Assembly: GCF_000621125.1 (NCBI RefSeq) | Contig: NZ_JHZC01000016.1 | Location: forward strand, 1-64,000 | DNA: 64,000 bases | Direction of reading: 5' to 3' | DNA from: Maribacter antarcticus DSM 21422 | Lineage (GTDB): Bacteria > Bacteroidota > Bacteroidia > Flavobacteriales > Flavobacteriaceae | Shown: in pieces, positions 36,467 through 46,565 of the stretch | Numbering within the stretch: the first letter of the stretch is position 1 | How the letters are laid out: every line of letters starts with the position of its first letter | The notes under the pieces: model-generated | The model's database searches: none | Told to the model about the DNA's origin: nothing | The model's input: only the letters and a program-made list of their open reading frames with translations | Made by a program: the position numbers and the translations under genes

Positions 36467-37485
36467 AAATTTTAGTGACCGGTGTAGCAGGATTCATAGG
36501 CTTTTTTGTAGCCCAATCGCTTTTGGAAAAAGGCCATACTATTTTAGGGTTGGACAATATAAACGATTACTATGATGTTTCACTTAAGTATGCACGGTTA
36601 AAAAAATTGGGTGTCACTAAAACAGTTGCCCAGCAATACAACAACTTGGTTTTTAGTGATACCCATCCAAATTTTTCCTTTATCAGGTTAGCCTTGGAAG
36701 ATCGTGAAAAGCTACCAACACTATTTAAAACTCAGGGTTTTGATACTGTATGCAACCTTGCAGCACAACCCGGTATTCGCTATAGTTTGGAAAATCCGGA
36801 AGCCTATGTTGATAGCAACATAGTCGGTTTTTTGAATATATTGGAATGCTGCCGCAACTTTGCAATTAAGCATTTGGTTTATGCCAGCAGTTCTAGTGTA
36901 TATGGCATTAATGAAAAAGTACCTTTTGAGATAACAGATCGGGTTGACCACCCCATTAGCCTCTATGCCGCCACCAAAAAAAGTAATGAGCTAATGGCAT
37001 ATACCTACAGCCACCTGTACGGATTTCCATGCACTGGATTAAGATTTTTTACCGTATATGGTCCCTGGGGTCGCCCAGATATGGCATACTTTAAATTCAC
37101 CGAAACTATTTTAGCCAACAAACCAATAGCTGTGTATAATAACGGTAAATTAGCAAGGGATTTCACCTACATTGATGATATTGTTAACGGTATCTTACTG
37201 GTCCTAGAAAAAGGTTTTAAACCTAATACGAATTCTAAAAGTAACGCTGCTATCTATAACATAGGCAGGGGACAACCTGTTAAATTATTAGATTTTATAA
37301 ATACAATCGGCAAATATTTAAAAAAAGAGGTAAAGTTGCAGTTGCTGCCAATGCAAGACGGAGATGTTTACACTACTTGGGCCGATACCGCAGAGCTAAA
37401 AAAAAATTATAATTATGAGCCTAAGGTTGATTTAGATTTGGGAGTCAAAAATTTCATAAGCTGGTACACGTCCTATAAAAAATAG
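36463..37485 (+). CDS. UDP-glucuronate 4-epimerase (SDR family)
   Basis: The 340-residue extended SDR has [14 protein letters not shown] at the N-terminus, [13 protein letters not shown] in the middle and the catalytic Tyr168/Lys172 in [25 protein letters not shown] is characteristic of UDP-GlcA 4-epimerases (CapI/LspL-like). Coupling to ugd by a 4-base overlap supports conversion of UDP-GlcA to UDP-GalA. A strong terminator overlaps its stop codon, so ugd and this gene form a two-gene unit. Confidence 0.92.
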   Translation: MKILVTGVAGFIGFFVAQSLLEKGHTILGLDNINDYYDVSLKYARLKKLGVTKTVAQQYNNLVFSDTHPNFSFIRLALEDREKLPTLFKTQGFDTVCNLAAQPGIRYSLENPEAYVDSNIVGFLNILECCRNFAIKHLVYASSSSVYGINEKVPFEITDRVDHPISLYAATKKSNELMAYTYSHLYGFPCTGLRFFTVYGPWGRPDMAYFKFTETILANKPIAVYNNGKLARDFTYIDDIVNGILLVLEKGFKPNTNSKSNAAIYNIGRGQPVKLLDFINTIGKYLKKEVKLQLLPMQDGDVYTTWADTAELKKNYNYEPKVDLDLGVKNFISWYTSYKK

Positions 37486-37517
37486 TTGCAATTCATTTAT
37501 GAATTGCAACTATTTTT
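37478..37517 (+). terminator. Strong terminator overlapping the 4-epimerase stop codon
   Basis: A perfect inverted repeat with 19-base arms (AAAAATAGTTGCAATTCAT and its complement) surrounds two T residues; the last few base pairs would open into a loop. It ends in a run of six T residues. The TAG stop of the epimerase gene is inside the left arm. The mirrored A-run means it could also terminate minus-strand transcripts. Confidence 0.85.
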
Positions 37518-37559
37518 TACAATGAATTAAGATTTATAAATACTAAGAAAATATCTTTA

Positions 37560-38758
37560 TTTAACGAAAATAGTAATAGGTAGGTTTAGGGTATGTTAAT
37601 TTATAAATGGCAGCACTGTTTGCTAAGAAATACGACGTTGTTGGTTTTGATATTAACGAGAAAAGGATTGCTGAAATTATTGTATGGAAGGATACTACTT
37701 TGAAGCTTACCAATCTTAAATTTGGAAAGCGTACTAAAAAAATGGTTTGGTGTATACTACAAGTATTGATACGCTGAACTAGTGTACCTGTTATATTATA
37801 ACCGTTCCAACACCTGTTGATAAGACCAAAAGACCGGTATTTACATCACTCCTTAAAGCTAATTAAACCCTTGGTAAAGTGTTAAAAAAGAGGATATCCT
37901 TAACTATGAATCTACGGTATATGTAGGTGCTACAGAAGAAAATCGTGTTCCAGAACCCGAAAAAAACAGTGCACTATTTTTCAATAAAGACTTATTTGTA
38001 GGCTACTCTCCTCAAAGAATCAATCCAAGGGATAAAATAGATACTGTCGAGAAAATTATAAAGGTTACATCCGGCTCCACCACAGAAGCGGCAAAAAATG
38101 TAGATGACGTTTATGCTTCGGTCATTACTGCCGTGCGCATTTGACTCCTAACATAAAGATGGCAGAAGCTTCAAAAGGAATTAAAAATACGCAGCGGGAC
38201 ATCAATATTTCTTTTATGAATGAATTGGCCCAAATATTTCATTTAATGAGTTTTGATACCAATAATGTTCTGGAAGTTGCACAGAACAAGTGGAACTTCT
38301 TGTCATTTAAACCTGGTTTGGTAGGTGGGCACTGTATAGAGGTAGACCCATTCTATTTGGCTCAAAAAGAACAGGAAAATGGGTGTAATCCAGATTTAAT
38401 ACTGGCAGTTAGGCGTATCAATGATGGCATGGGTGAGTATTTGAGCTTACAAATAATTAAACTGATGCTAAAACACGAGTTGGTGGTAAAAGATGCAAAA
38501 ATTTTGGTGATGGGTACTACCTGTAATGAAAATTGTTCCGATATCCGAAATACCAAATTTTTGGAGATAATCAAACACCTTAACGAATATAGGGTAAAAA
38601 CAACCATTTATGACCCTTGGGCAAACCACGAGGAAGTTCTTACTGAATATGATATCACCACCACTAATACCAGACCCAAACAGGAATTTGATATGTTGAT
38701 CTTAGCAGTTGCCCATAAAGAATTTATTGAAACTAATTTAAGTCCCTTAAAACATTAG
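37560..38758 (+). pseudogene. Decayed second TviB/WbpO-type nucleotide-sugar dehydrogenase
   Basis: Fragments in all three frames rebuild a paralogue of the intact dehydrogenase at 13.5 kb. They run from a damaged GLGYVNL-stop-MAALFAKKY through YDVVGFDINEKRI, YESTVYVGATEEN, GYSPQRINPRDK and TSGSTTEAAKN to GGHCIEVDPFYL and AHKEFIETNLSPL. The last 205 codons (38141-38758) are still open, but the N-terminal Rossmann motif is interrupted by a stop and several frameshifts lie between 37.7 and 38.1 kb. The catalytic Cys survives. No short product is likely to be active. The loss leaves one TviB-type enzyme in the window. Confidence 0.88.
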
Positions 38759-39680
38759 TTTATAATGTAAAAAAGTAAACCAAAAAACGGCTATACTAAT
38801 AGGCTATAAGACTTGGCAGATATGCTAAAAAAACACCCTTTTTCTGAAATGTAGCGTGCGTTATTTGAACTTGACATTGGATGAATGTAAGGAACATATA
38901 GTTTGGTACTTACCCCTTTAAAAACAATAGTTCCTAAAACTAACTACATTTTAGTATTCTCGTTTATTTTAAATTATAAGTTTATACAGTTCTTAATACT
39001 GTTTTCACAGTATTAACTATTTCCGTATTAGAGTAATCATAGCAATTTCACTTAACCATGTCTGGCTATATTCACATGATTACACAAAGTCATTAGTACA
39101 ATATCTTTTCTCTATTCGCACAGTATTATTTAACAGAAGGACTATTTATTTTTTTATTAATTTCTGGTTTCTCATTTCATCTTTTTTAAAAAGATGAAAT
39201 GAGAAACCAGAAATGTCAGTAACAGTTAATGTGATAAAATCTTCTGTGTTAATTTGAATATGTACAGTGATTGCTACAGGTCTCTTTAAAACTGTTAGGT
39301 TTTCGTTTACAACCTTTTTATCCAAGCTCCTTCATACCCCATTGGTAGTAATACATCCATACCTTTTGGCATTAGGCATTCCGCAAATGGTAACGTTCCT
39401 CTTTTCTATCTGCCGCTTAGGGTCATAAATTACCTGCTTTACGTTTGCTTTTTAGCTACCTAGCTTAGGTGGCTAAAGAGAACAAGAAAATAAAAATGTT
39501 AACAAATGTTAAAATAATAAGCTCTTTATCGAATTGGGTCTGGTTAAAAAATCCGACTTGGTTTCAAATTTCGTAATACAAGAGTAAAATCATAGTATTT
39601 CATCGAAAAAAACATGAATTACATCGAAACAGTTCAAATTTTAAATACTTTTAACTTCCCAAGTAAATTAACCTACAGTT
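38759..39680. other. Gene-free region with a large palindrome
   Basis: About 0.9 kb between the dehydrogenase pseudogene and the beta-helix lipoprotein gene. It holds the palindrome listed separately. A minus-strand open stretch around 39310-39400 reads TLPFAECLMPKGMDVLLPMG and then YEGAWIKRL; this looks coding but belongs to no family I can name, and it is broken upstream. No promoter was clear. Confidence 0.5.
39161..39213. repeat. 53-base near-perfect palindrome
   Basis: Arms of 26 bases, starting TTTCTGGTTTCTCATTTCAT on the left and ending in its exact complement on the right, flank a single T. The arms are identical over their whole length. No T-run follows on the plus strand, so it is not a standard plus-strand terminator; a T-rich stretch lies to its left. 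It could be a strong bidirectional stem, a mobile-element end or a binding site. Confidence 0.9.
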
Positions 39681-41678
39681 ATGAACGATACTATCAAATC
39701 ATTAATCTACACCCTTGTTTTAATTTTTTCCACCTTTCAACTTACTTCCTGTAGCAAGGATTCCGACCTGTTAGCAGAATATGTCCTGAATGAGGATTTA
39801 TCAGAATTTAATAATCTTGTCGTAAATGATAATTTTTCTATTACGTATGGTCAAAGTGCTGTTTTAGATGTGTTGCGCAACGATCAGTTCGCGGACTTAA
39901 ATAACGTAACCATTGTGAACACCACAACGCCTCAGAACGGTATCGTTATTATTAATGAAGACAATACGTTAACCTACATTCCCAATCAAAATAATTCAGA
40001 TAGCCAAGAGGAGTCCTCGGAAGGGTCACAGGACAACTTAGATAGTCAAGAAGAATCAGCGGAAGGGTCACAGGACAACTTAGATAGTCAAGAAGAATCA
40101 GCGGAGGGGTCGCAAGATAATTCAGATACCCAAGAAGAATCAGCGGAGGGGTCACAGGATAATTCAGATACCCAAGAAGAATCAGCGGAGGGGTCACAGG
40201 ATAATTCAGATACCCAAGAGGAAACCACAGATACGTTTAATTATACCACAGAAGAAACCAATGAAGGTGGTGATGTAACTACGGAAGACGGTACCGTAAC
40301 CGTAAATACTAGCGAGCGTAAAATACCCACTACAGGAGCTAATGTGTTCTACGTGACAACAGAAGGAAAAGACTCCAATAACGGAGAATCAGAGGCCACT
40401 TCATGGGACATTAATCATGCCTTTAAAGTAGCTAAATCTGGAGACTTCGTACATATAAAAGCTGGGAATTATGGTAGCAAAAATCTAGTAGTCAGAAATT
40501 CCGGCACCTCTACTAATCCAATCCGTTTTATAGGTTATACCAATAGCCCGGGTGACTTAGTCAGTGAACAGGGTTCTACATTTAGCTATGGTGAATCAGT
40601 GGATGCTTCGAAAATGCCTTTAATTCAAGGTAACCGAACAAATAACGAAGGAAAAGGTGAAGGAATAGTTATTCCAAATAGCTTTATACATATTGCTAAC
40701 TTTCAAATCAAATATTTTGAAAAGGGTTTACGATCAATGGGTGATAACAATGTTATTGATAACATTATAGTTACCGACGTAGGAGATTTTAATCCGGCCA
40801 ACTCTGCAGAAAATGCGGATAATGCTTGGGTTAATTATAATGGTGTTGGCATTGTACTCAGAGGGAACAGTGTAATTTTTAAAAATTCTACTGTTGTTAA
40901 CGCTGGAGCGGAAGGTATTCATGTAAAAGGAGGTATTAGTCAAATTCATTCCTACAATAGCGTCTACTCTGATAATCCAATAAATCCTTGCGATTATTAT
41001 TACCTATTCTCCTCCTCGAGCAATAACAATACCATTAATAACGCCTTCGTGTATCGACAAAATGGTTTGTCGCACAAAGGGCATGGTCTGGCGTGCAAAG
41101 GTGATGCTTCAAACAATATCTTTACTTCCTTTGAAATTGTCAACACAGTTCTGGAACTTTCCTTTAAAAATGTATTTAATAATCAATTTGAAAATGGGAT
41201 AATTAAGGGAAACTACAATACAAATGAACGTTACAAAAATACAGCCGGAGGAATACTTATTGCTAACGGTGCCCATCATAATATCCTTAAAAATATTAAA
41301 ATATCTAAAGTTGAAGCAATAATTTCTTTTAATGATTGGAAAGACGGTACTAATTCTCCTTTAGATGCTATTGATGCCGGAAACAATAATACTTTTATCA
41401 ATATCCAAGGTGAACAAGCTGAAATAGCCATCAATTTTGACGAGTTCTCGAAATTAGAAGGAGTTGCAAGTAGAAATCTGATTAAAAATTCTAAATTTAA
41501 AAATATCCATCGTTTGTTTCAAGTTAACCGTCCAAATTCAAATAATTCATTTGAAGCTTGTACTTTCGAAAACATAAAAGTTCTACAATTAACATCAAAT
41601 GGATATGGATATTTATTAAACCCCAACACAATCTTTTATAATATTACGAAAATAAATTTAGGCTTTTCATTACCTTGA
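39681..41678 (+). CDS. Secreted lipoprotein with Ig-like domain, acidic repeat stalk and right-handed beta-helix (possible polysaccharide lyase)
   Basis: The 665-residue precursor has a lipoprotein signal ending TFQLTSC (lipid Cys24), so it is probably anchored to the outer membrane. A cadherin-like/Ig domain follows (about 45-95, VNDNFSITYGQSAVLDVLRN). Five acidic Ser/Glu/Gln-rich 14-residue repeats (107-176) look like a flexible stalk. From about 222 the sequence is a right-handed parallel beta-helix of the pectate-lyase/chondroitinase-B type (VFYVTTEGKDSNNGE, then many short Asn-rich coils such as NVIDNIIVTDVGDF). Placed between sugar-nucleotide genes and the gmd operon, it may trim or modify the exopolysaccharide. 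Lyase activity is not shown: I cannot identify a catalytic base with confidence. A sorting tail is absent. Confidence 0.85.
   Translation: MNDTIKSLIYTLVLIFSTFQLTSCSKDSDLLAEYVLNEDLSEFNNLVVNDNFSITYGQSAVLDVLRNDQFADLNNVTIVNTTTPQNGIVIINEDNTLTYIPNQNNSDSQEESSEGSQDNLDSQEESAEGSQDNLDSQEESAEGSQDNSDTQEESAEGSQDNSDTQEESAEGSQDNSDTQEETTDTFNYTTEETNEGGDVTTEDGTVTVNTSERKIPTTGANVFYVTTEGKDSNNGESEATSWDINHAFKVAKSGDFVHIKAGNYGSKNLVVRNSGTSTNPIRFIGYTNSPGDLVSEQGSTFSYGESVDASKMPLIQGNRTNNEGKGEGIVIPNSFIHIANFQIKYFEKGLRSMGDNNVIDNIIVTDVGDFNPANSAENADNAWVNYNGVGIVLRGNSVIFKNSTVVNAGAEGIHVKGGISQIHSYNSVYSDNPINPCDYYYLFSSSSNNNTINNAFVYRQNGLSHKGHGLACKGDASNNIFTSFEIVNTVLELSFKNVFNNQFENGIIKGNYNTNERYKNTAGGILIANGAHHNILKNIKISKVEAIISFNDWKDGTNSPLDAIDAGNNNTFINIQGEQAEIAINFDEFSKLEGVASRNLIKNSKFKNIHRLFQVNRPNSNNSFEACTFENIKVLQLTSNGYGYLLNPNTIFYNITKINLGFSLP
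39999..40208 (+). repeat. Five tandem 42-bp repeats (acidic stalk of the lipoprotein)
   Basis: Five in-frame 14-codon units of the pattern DSQEESAEGSQDNS are followed by a partial sixth. Copies 2-5 differ by only a few bases, with a Ser/Thr change at the second position. Recent slippage is likely and unit number may vary between strains. Confidence 0.92.
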
Positions 41679-42827
41679 TATTATTGTGATTTTAAACAAA
41701 CTCATTTTTTTTAAAAATTTTAAACACTTGGTTAGGGCATAACTCAAGAATAGAGAAAAATGAATAAAAAAAGTGACGCAAAGATTCCAAATCTTATTTA
41801 GTTAGCCAGATAAACGTTTCAATTAGTAATCTAGGATTAGGCCAAAGAAATAATATAATAAGCATTACAAAGTAATTTTTAGATTTGAGTTATCTAGATT
41901 AGTTTTTAAATAATTATTATGCCTCTAAATATTCCTTAATTTTATTTTCGCTATTGTGAATTACAAATTTTAAAAACACAGCTATTGTTCTAAGCAATAT
42001 TTATAAATCTCATGAATGATTAAAAAATGAAAAGTATATTTCTATTTAAGATGGAATATTAGTTACATTATGAAAGACATCTTAAAGGAACGGTAATCTA
42101 ATACGGCTTATACTGTATACGTTTATTAGGTGAACATCATTATAGCTTTTCAGTGCGAAAAAATTGTATTTAAGCCTTTTTAGCAGAAGTAAAAGGCGAA
42201 ATAAAAATCACTTTTATCAGAAAATTTTCAAATTACTCGGACTAAAGATTAAAATTTATAATTTTTCTTTCTTGATGTTATCTTTATGCCTGTTTTTGGG
42301 GTAGTGCGATATCCCCTAATTGTGGTAACGCGATTACCTTTTTAGACAAGGTCTATGAAAGTTAATATTGCTTGGTCTGAATTATGAATTAAATCAGGTA
42401 GTTCAACCAGTTTTCATCTAAAACTGCTAACTTATTTCCCTTTTGAACTTTTAATAAACCAATTCTCCATTACTTGTAATTTGAGCCATATGGTTTTGAA
42501 CTAAAAAAAATCCATATTGTAACAAGATTTGTCTGAATTAAAGTACTCAAAATCAAAATATTATCTAAAGCCTTAAAAGCAAACTATGTAAATCAAATAG
42601 AAGGCTTATTTAACTGGTTCAATTTAATATACTCCCTAAATATTTGATTTGAAATAACCACGAGGACCGTGTGCAATAAATCCGAAACTTTCCTGTTTTC
42701 TAATTATGATAGTTTTGTTTCAATCTCTCGTACATTCTAAGTTTTTATTATAGATGTTGTTGAGCTTGAAATATATTTCAATTTTACTGAATTTGAATCA
42801 AATTTGACATTTTAACCATAATATACA
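41679..42827. other. 1.15-kb gene-free AT-rich region before gmd
   Basis: No open frame with coding character, repeat, RNA gene or clear hairpin terminator was seen on either strand. The segment is strongly AT-rich with stops in all frames. No confident promoter for gmd was found, although TTTGACATTTTAACC lies close to its ATG. It may be old decayed DNA or hold a long regulatory leader. Confidence 0.5.
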
Positions 42828-43940
42828 ATGAAAAAAGCCCTCATTACTGGAGTAACAGGCCAAGACGGAGCCTATCTAAGTGAATTCCTTTTAAAAAAAG
42901 GCTACGAAGTTCACGGTCTTAAAAGGCGATCATCTTTGCTTAATACAGACCGTATTGATCATTTATACCAAGACCCCCATGTTGAAGACAGAAACTTCAT
43001 ACTCCACTACGGGGATATGACGGACAGCACCAATCTTATCCGATTGATTCAGGAAATACAACCCGATGAAATTTATAACCTAGCAGCCATGAGCCATGTT
43101 CATGTGTCCTTTGAAATTCCAGAATATACGGCCAATGCCGATGGTATAGGTACGTTGCGGATTTTGGACGCTGTTCGGATTCTAGGTCTGGAAAAAACAA
43201 CACGAATCTACCAGGCCTCCACTTCGGAACTCTATGGTAAGGTACAGGAAGTGCCACAATCAGAAACCACTCCTTTCTATCCCAGAAGCCCCTATGCAGT
43301 GGCAAAAATGTACGCGTATTGGATTACCGTAAATTATAGGGAAGCCTATGGCATGTTCGCTTGCAATGGTATATTATTTAACCATGAATCCCCTATTCGA
43401 GGAGAAACTTTTGTGACCAGAAAAATCACCAGAGCTACAGCGCGTATCGCCTTAGGCTTACAAGATCAATTTTATTTAGGAAACTTGGATGCTCAAAGAG
43501 ACTGGGGCCATGCCAAGGATTATGTGCGTATGATGTGGATGATTTTACAAGCAGATGAAGCCGAGGATTGGGTGATTGCTACTGGCAAAACTACGACCGT
43601 ACGCGAATTTGTGCGCCTAAGCTTTGCAGAAGCAGGTATTGCACTAGAATTTAAGGGAGAAGGCGTTAATGAAAAGGGGTTTATAAAAAATTGTAGCAAC
43701 GAAAAATATCAATTACCCATAGGAAAAGAAGTCTTGGCGGTAGACCCAAAATACTTTAGACCAACAGAAGTTGAGTTACTCATAGGAGACGCGACCAAAG
43801 CACGGACCAAATTAGGATGGCAAACAGAATATGATTTGGCCGATTTGGTAAGTGATATGGTAAAAAGCGATTTAAAATTAATGCAAAAAGATCAGTATTT
43901 GAAAGAGAGTGGGTATCGAATTTTAAATTATTTTGAATAA
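42828..43940 (+). CDS. gmd: GDP-mannose 4,6-dehydratase
   Basis: The 370-residue SDR starts [19 protein letters not shown] and contains [14 protein letters not shown], Tyr156/Lys160 in [12 protein letters not shown] and [19 protein letters not shown]. These motifs and the length are characteristic of GDP-mannose 4,6-dehydratase. It makes GDP-4-keto-6-deoxy-mannose, the precursor of GDP-L-fucose. It heads the plus-strand block and is 5 bases upstream of the fucose synthase gene. Confidence 0.96.
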   Translation: MKKALITGVTGQDGAYLSEFLLKKGYEVHGLKRRSSLLNTDRIDHLYQDPHVEDRNFILHYGDMTDSTNLIRLIQEIQPDEIYNLAAMSHVHVSFEIPEYTANADGIGTLRILDAVRILGLEKTTRIYQASTSELYGKVQEVPQSETTPFYPRSPYAVAKMYAYWITVNYREAYGMFACNGILFNHESPIRGETFVTRKITRATARIALGLQDQFYLGNLDAQRDWGHAKDYVRMMWMILQADEAEDWVIATGKTTTVREFVRLSFAEAGIALEFKGEGVNEKGFIKNCSNEKYQLPIGKEVLAVDPKYFRPTEVELLIGDATKARTKLGWQTEYDLADLVSDMVKSDLKLMQKDQYLKESGYRILNYFE

Positions 43941-43945
43941 TAGTA

Positions 43946-45040
43946 ATGGAAAAAAATTCAAAAATTTTCGTGGCTGGCCATCGTGGGTTAGTTGGCACGG
44001 CAATCGTGAAAAATCTAAAAACCAAGGGCTATTCCAATTTAGTGGTTCGTACGCACAAACAATTGGATTTAACAGACACGACAGCTGTATCCACTTTTTT
44101 TATTGAAGAAAAACCCGACTATGTGTTTCTAGCAGCAGCAAAAGTGGGCGGGATTGTAGCAAATAATAGGTATAGAGGTGAGTTTATTTATGAGAACTTG
44201 ATGATTCAAAACAATGTGATACATCATGCTTATCTAAATAAGGTGAAAAAATTATTATTTTTGGGTAGTACTTGTATTTATCCCAAAGCTTGTCCACAAC
44301 CTATGAAGGAGGACTATTTGTTGACTGATATTTTAGAATATACCAACGAGCCCTATGCAATTGCAAAAATTGCTGGTATAAAAATGTGCGAAAGTTATAA
44401 TTTACAGTACGATACTAACTTTATGGCAGTAATGCCGACCAATTTATACGGCCCACATGATAATTTTGATTTAGAAAAATCACATGTTATGCCAGCTTTG
44501 ATACGTAAAATTCATTTAGGCAAAGCTTTAGAAAATAATAATTGGGAATCCATAAGGGCCAACATAAACCACCTACCCATAGATGGGATAAATGGTAAAG
44601 CAGATAAGGATACTATACTAGAGGTACTAGCTAAGTTTGGCTTGAGCCAATCTACCGATGGCAAGGTACAAGTAGAAATTTGGGGCTCCGGAAAACCCAT
44701 GAGAGAATTTTTATGGTCAGAAGATATGGCCGATGCTTGTGTATTCTTGATGGAAAATCAAAATTTTATGGACACCTATCCTAGCGGTAGCAAAGAAATC
44801 CGAAATACGCATATAAATATTGGTACTGGCGAAGATATATCTATTTCAGATTTAGCTTTGCTAATACAGAAACAAATAGGCTTTAGCGGAACCCTTTATT
44901 TTAATCGTGACAAGCCAGATGGCACCTTAAAAAAACTCACAGATGTAACTAAATTAAATAAGTTAGGTTGGAAGCATACCATGTTATTGGAAAAAGGTGT
45001 GGGTGAAGTTTATTCTTGGTATCTAAAAGGCTGCCAATAA
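43946..45040 (+). CDS. fcl: GDP-L-fucose synthase
   Basis: The 364-residue epimerase/reductase starts KIFVAGHRGLVGTAIV and has FLGSTCIYPKACPQPM, Tyr137/Lys141 in YAIAKIAGIKMCESYN and PTNLYGPHDNFD. It converts the Gmd product to GDP-L-fucose with NADPH. It is about 40 residues longer than the E. coli enzyme (321), with extra sequence at about 200-235 that includes a small polar insertion. I believe this is usual in Bacteroidota homologues. Together with gmd it indicates that L-fucose is in the polysaccharide. Confidence 0.95.
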   Translation: MEKNSKIFVAGHRGLVGTAIVKNLKTKGYSNLVVRTHKQLDLTDTTAVSTFFIEEKPDYVFLAAAKVGGIVANNRYRGEFIYENLMIQNNVIHHAYLNKVKKLLFLGSTCIYPKACPQPMKEDYLLTDILEYTNEPYAIAKIAGIKMCESYNLQYDTNFMAVMPTNLYGPHDNFDLEKSHVMPALIRKIHLGKALENNNWESIRANINHLPIDGINGKADKDTILEVLAKFGLSQSTDGKVQVEIWGSGKPMREFLWSEDMADACVFLMENQNFMDTYPSGSKEIRNTHINIGTGEDISISDLALLIQKQIGFSGTLYFNRDKPDGTLKKLTDVTKLNKLGWKHTMLLEKGVGEVYSWYLKGCQ

Positions 45041-45099
45041 TTTCAAATGAAAGAATAATTGTCCCTAAGTAAGAATAAACCCCGGATATAACGAACAAT

Positions 45100-46533
45100 A
45101 TGAGTTTAGGAAAAAAAATGTTCACGGGTGTGCTTTGGAGTGCCGTAGACAAACTCTCTACCCAAACCGTACAGTTTATCTTGGGTATTATTTTAGCGAG
45201 GTTACTCACACCCACTGAATATGGTACGGTTGGACTATTATTAGTTTTTATTACAATTTCCAAAGTATTTATGGATAGTGGTTTTACAGTAGCACTTATT
45301 CAAAATCAAGAAAGAACCGATGCAGATATTTCTACCGTTTTTGTATTTAATATTGCCATCAGTTTAATATCCTACAGTGTACTTTGGATTGCAGCCCCAT
45401 ACATTGCAAGTTTCTATAACTTAGAAATTATTTCATCACTTCTTAAAGTTTTAGCTTTATCCCTCATAATCAATGCTTTTTACTCCGTTCCTTATACGTT
45501 AATATCCATCACCTTAGATTTTAAAACAATTAGTAAAATCAATTTTGCTTCTACTATTTTTTCTGGTCTTATTGCCGTTTATATGGCATATCATGGTTAT
45601 GGTGTTTGGGCACTTGTAGCCCAAACGCTAATTAATTCTATTACTATGGTAGTGATGGTTTGGATTTTTAACTCTTGGCGACCTTCTTTTGTCTTTTCAA
45701 AAAAGTCTTTTAAAAAATTATTTTCCTACGGCTCCAAATTACTAGTATCTTCTCTATTGGAGCGTATTGTCAGTGATTTATCTTCCTTACTTATAGGCAA
45801 ATATCTTTCCACTAAGAATTTGGGCTTTTACACACGCGGAACCCAGTTTACTAATTTTTTCTCAAGTGGCTTAAGATCAATACTTGACCGAGTTTTACTA
45901 CCTGGCTTAGCAACGGTCCAAAATGATATGGATTTACTGGTGCGGCATGTAAAACAAATCATACGATTAAATGCATTAATTACTATTCCCATATTCTTTG
46001 GGTTATTTATTTTATCAAAGCCAATCATACAAGTACTATTAACAGATAAATGGATTATGGCGGTACCTATTATGCAAATTTTCTGTATTGCTCGTCTGAT
46101 TACACTAATATGCAGTATCAATGTAAACTTATTATATATTATCGGACGTACTGATTTGGCATTACGACAACAATTTTTAAAAATTACTGTTCGGATAATT
46201 TTGGTGATGTTATCCATTAAGTTTGGTATTATCTATATTGCTTTAGCGGAACTGCTATCAACTGCTATTCACTATTTCATAAATAGCTATTACCCAGGCA
46301 AACTGATGAACTACGGAGCTTTTAAACAACTAAGGGATGTACTACCTTTCTTTATTGCCGGGCTCGTTATGGCGATTATTGTCTACTTTACTACTATAGG
46401 AATAGAAAATAATATTCTAAAGCTAGTTTTTGGACCTTTAGTCGGTATTTCAACTTATCTTTTAATGATTAGGTTATTGAAAATTAAAGAGCTTAAATAT
46501 TTAATTCAAAAAATTAAAGAATTGAAAAAGTAA
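45100..46533 (+). CDS. wzx: Wzx-type polysaccharide flippase (MOP superfamily, WzxC/TuaB-like)
   Basis: The 477-residue integral membrane protein has about 12-14 hydrophobic helices. The N-terminal pattern GVLWSAVDKLSTQTVQFILGI, read as two halves, and ARLLTPTEYGTVGLL is typical of the WzxC/TuaB branch. It would flip the lipid-linked repeat unit across the inner membrane. It starts 59 bases after fcl in the same direction and precedes acetyltransferase, glycosyltransferase and polymerase genes. Confidence 0.9.
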   Translation: MSLGKKMFTGVLWSAVDKLSTQTVQFILGIILARLLTPTEYGTVGLLLVFITISKVFMDSGFTVALIQNQERTDADISTVFVFNIAISLISYSVLWIAAPYIASFYNLEIISSLLKVLALSLIINAFYSVPYTLISITLDFKTISKINFASTIFSGLIAVYMAYHGYGVWALVAQTLINSITMVVMVWIFNSWRPSFVFSKKSFKKLFSYGSKLLVSSLLERIVSDLSSLLIGKYLSTKNLGFYTRGTQFTNFFSSGLRSILDRVLLPGLATVQNDMDLLVRHVKQIIRLNALITIPIFFGLFILSKPIIQVLLTDKWIMAVPIMQIFCIARLITLICSINVNLLYIIGRTDLALRQQFLKITVRIILVMLSIKFGIIYIALAELLSTAIHYFINSYYPGKLMNYGAFKQLRDVLPFFIAGLVMAIIVYFTTIGIENNILKLVFGPLVGISTYLLMIRLLKIKELKYLIQKIKELKK

Positions 46534-46565
46534 ATATCATAGGTATTTATTTATAATTTTAAAAA

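Noticed and set aside
38141..38758. 205-codon frame that could be annotated as a short nucleotide-sugar dehydrogenase
   Set aside because: The N-terminal cofactor domain lies upstream in broken frames, so this is the tail of a pseudogene rather than a functional short enzyme.
39310..39470. Minus-strand coding-like stretch near the palindrome
   Set aside because: Short, without a start, interrupted by stops, and not matched to any family from memory; kept only as a note in the region entry.
39952..40197. Minus-strand open frame opposite the 42-bp repeats
   Set aside because: Its Pro/Leu-rich repeated translation is simply the antisense of the acidic stalk repeats.
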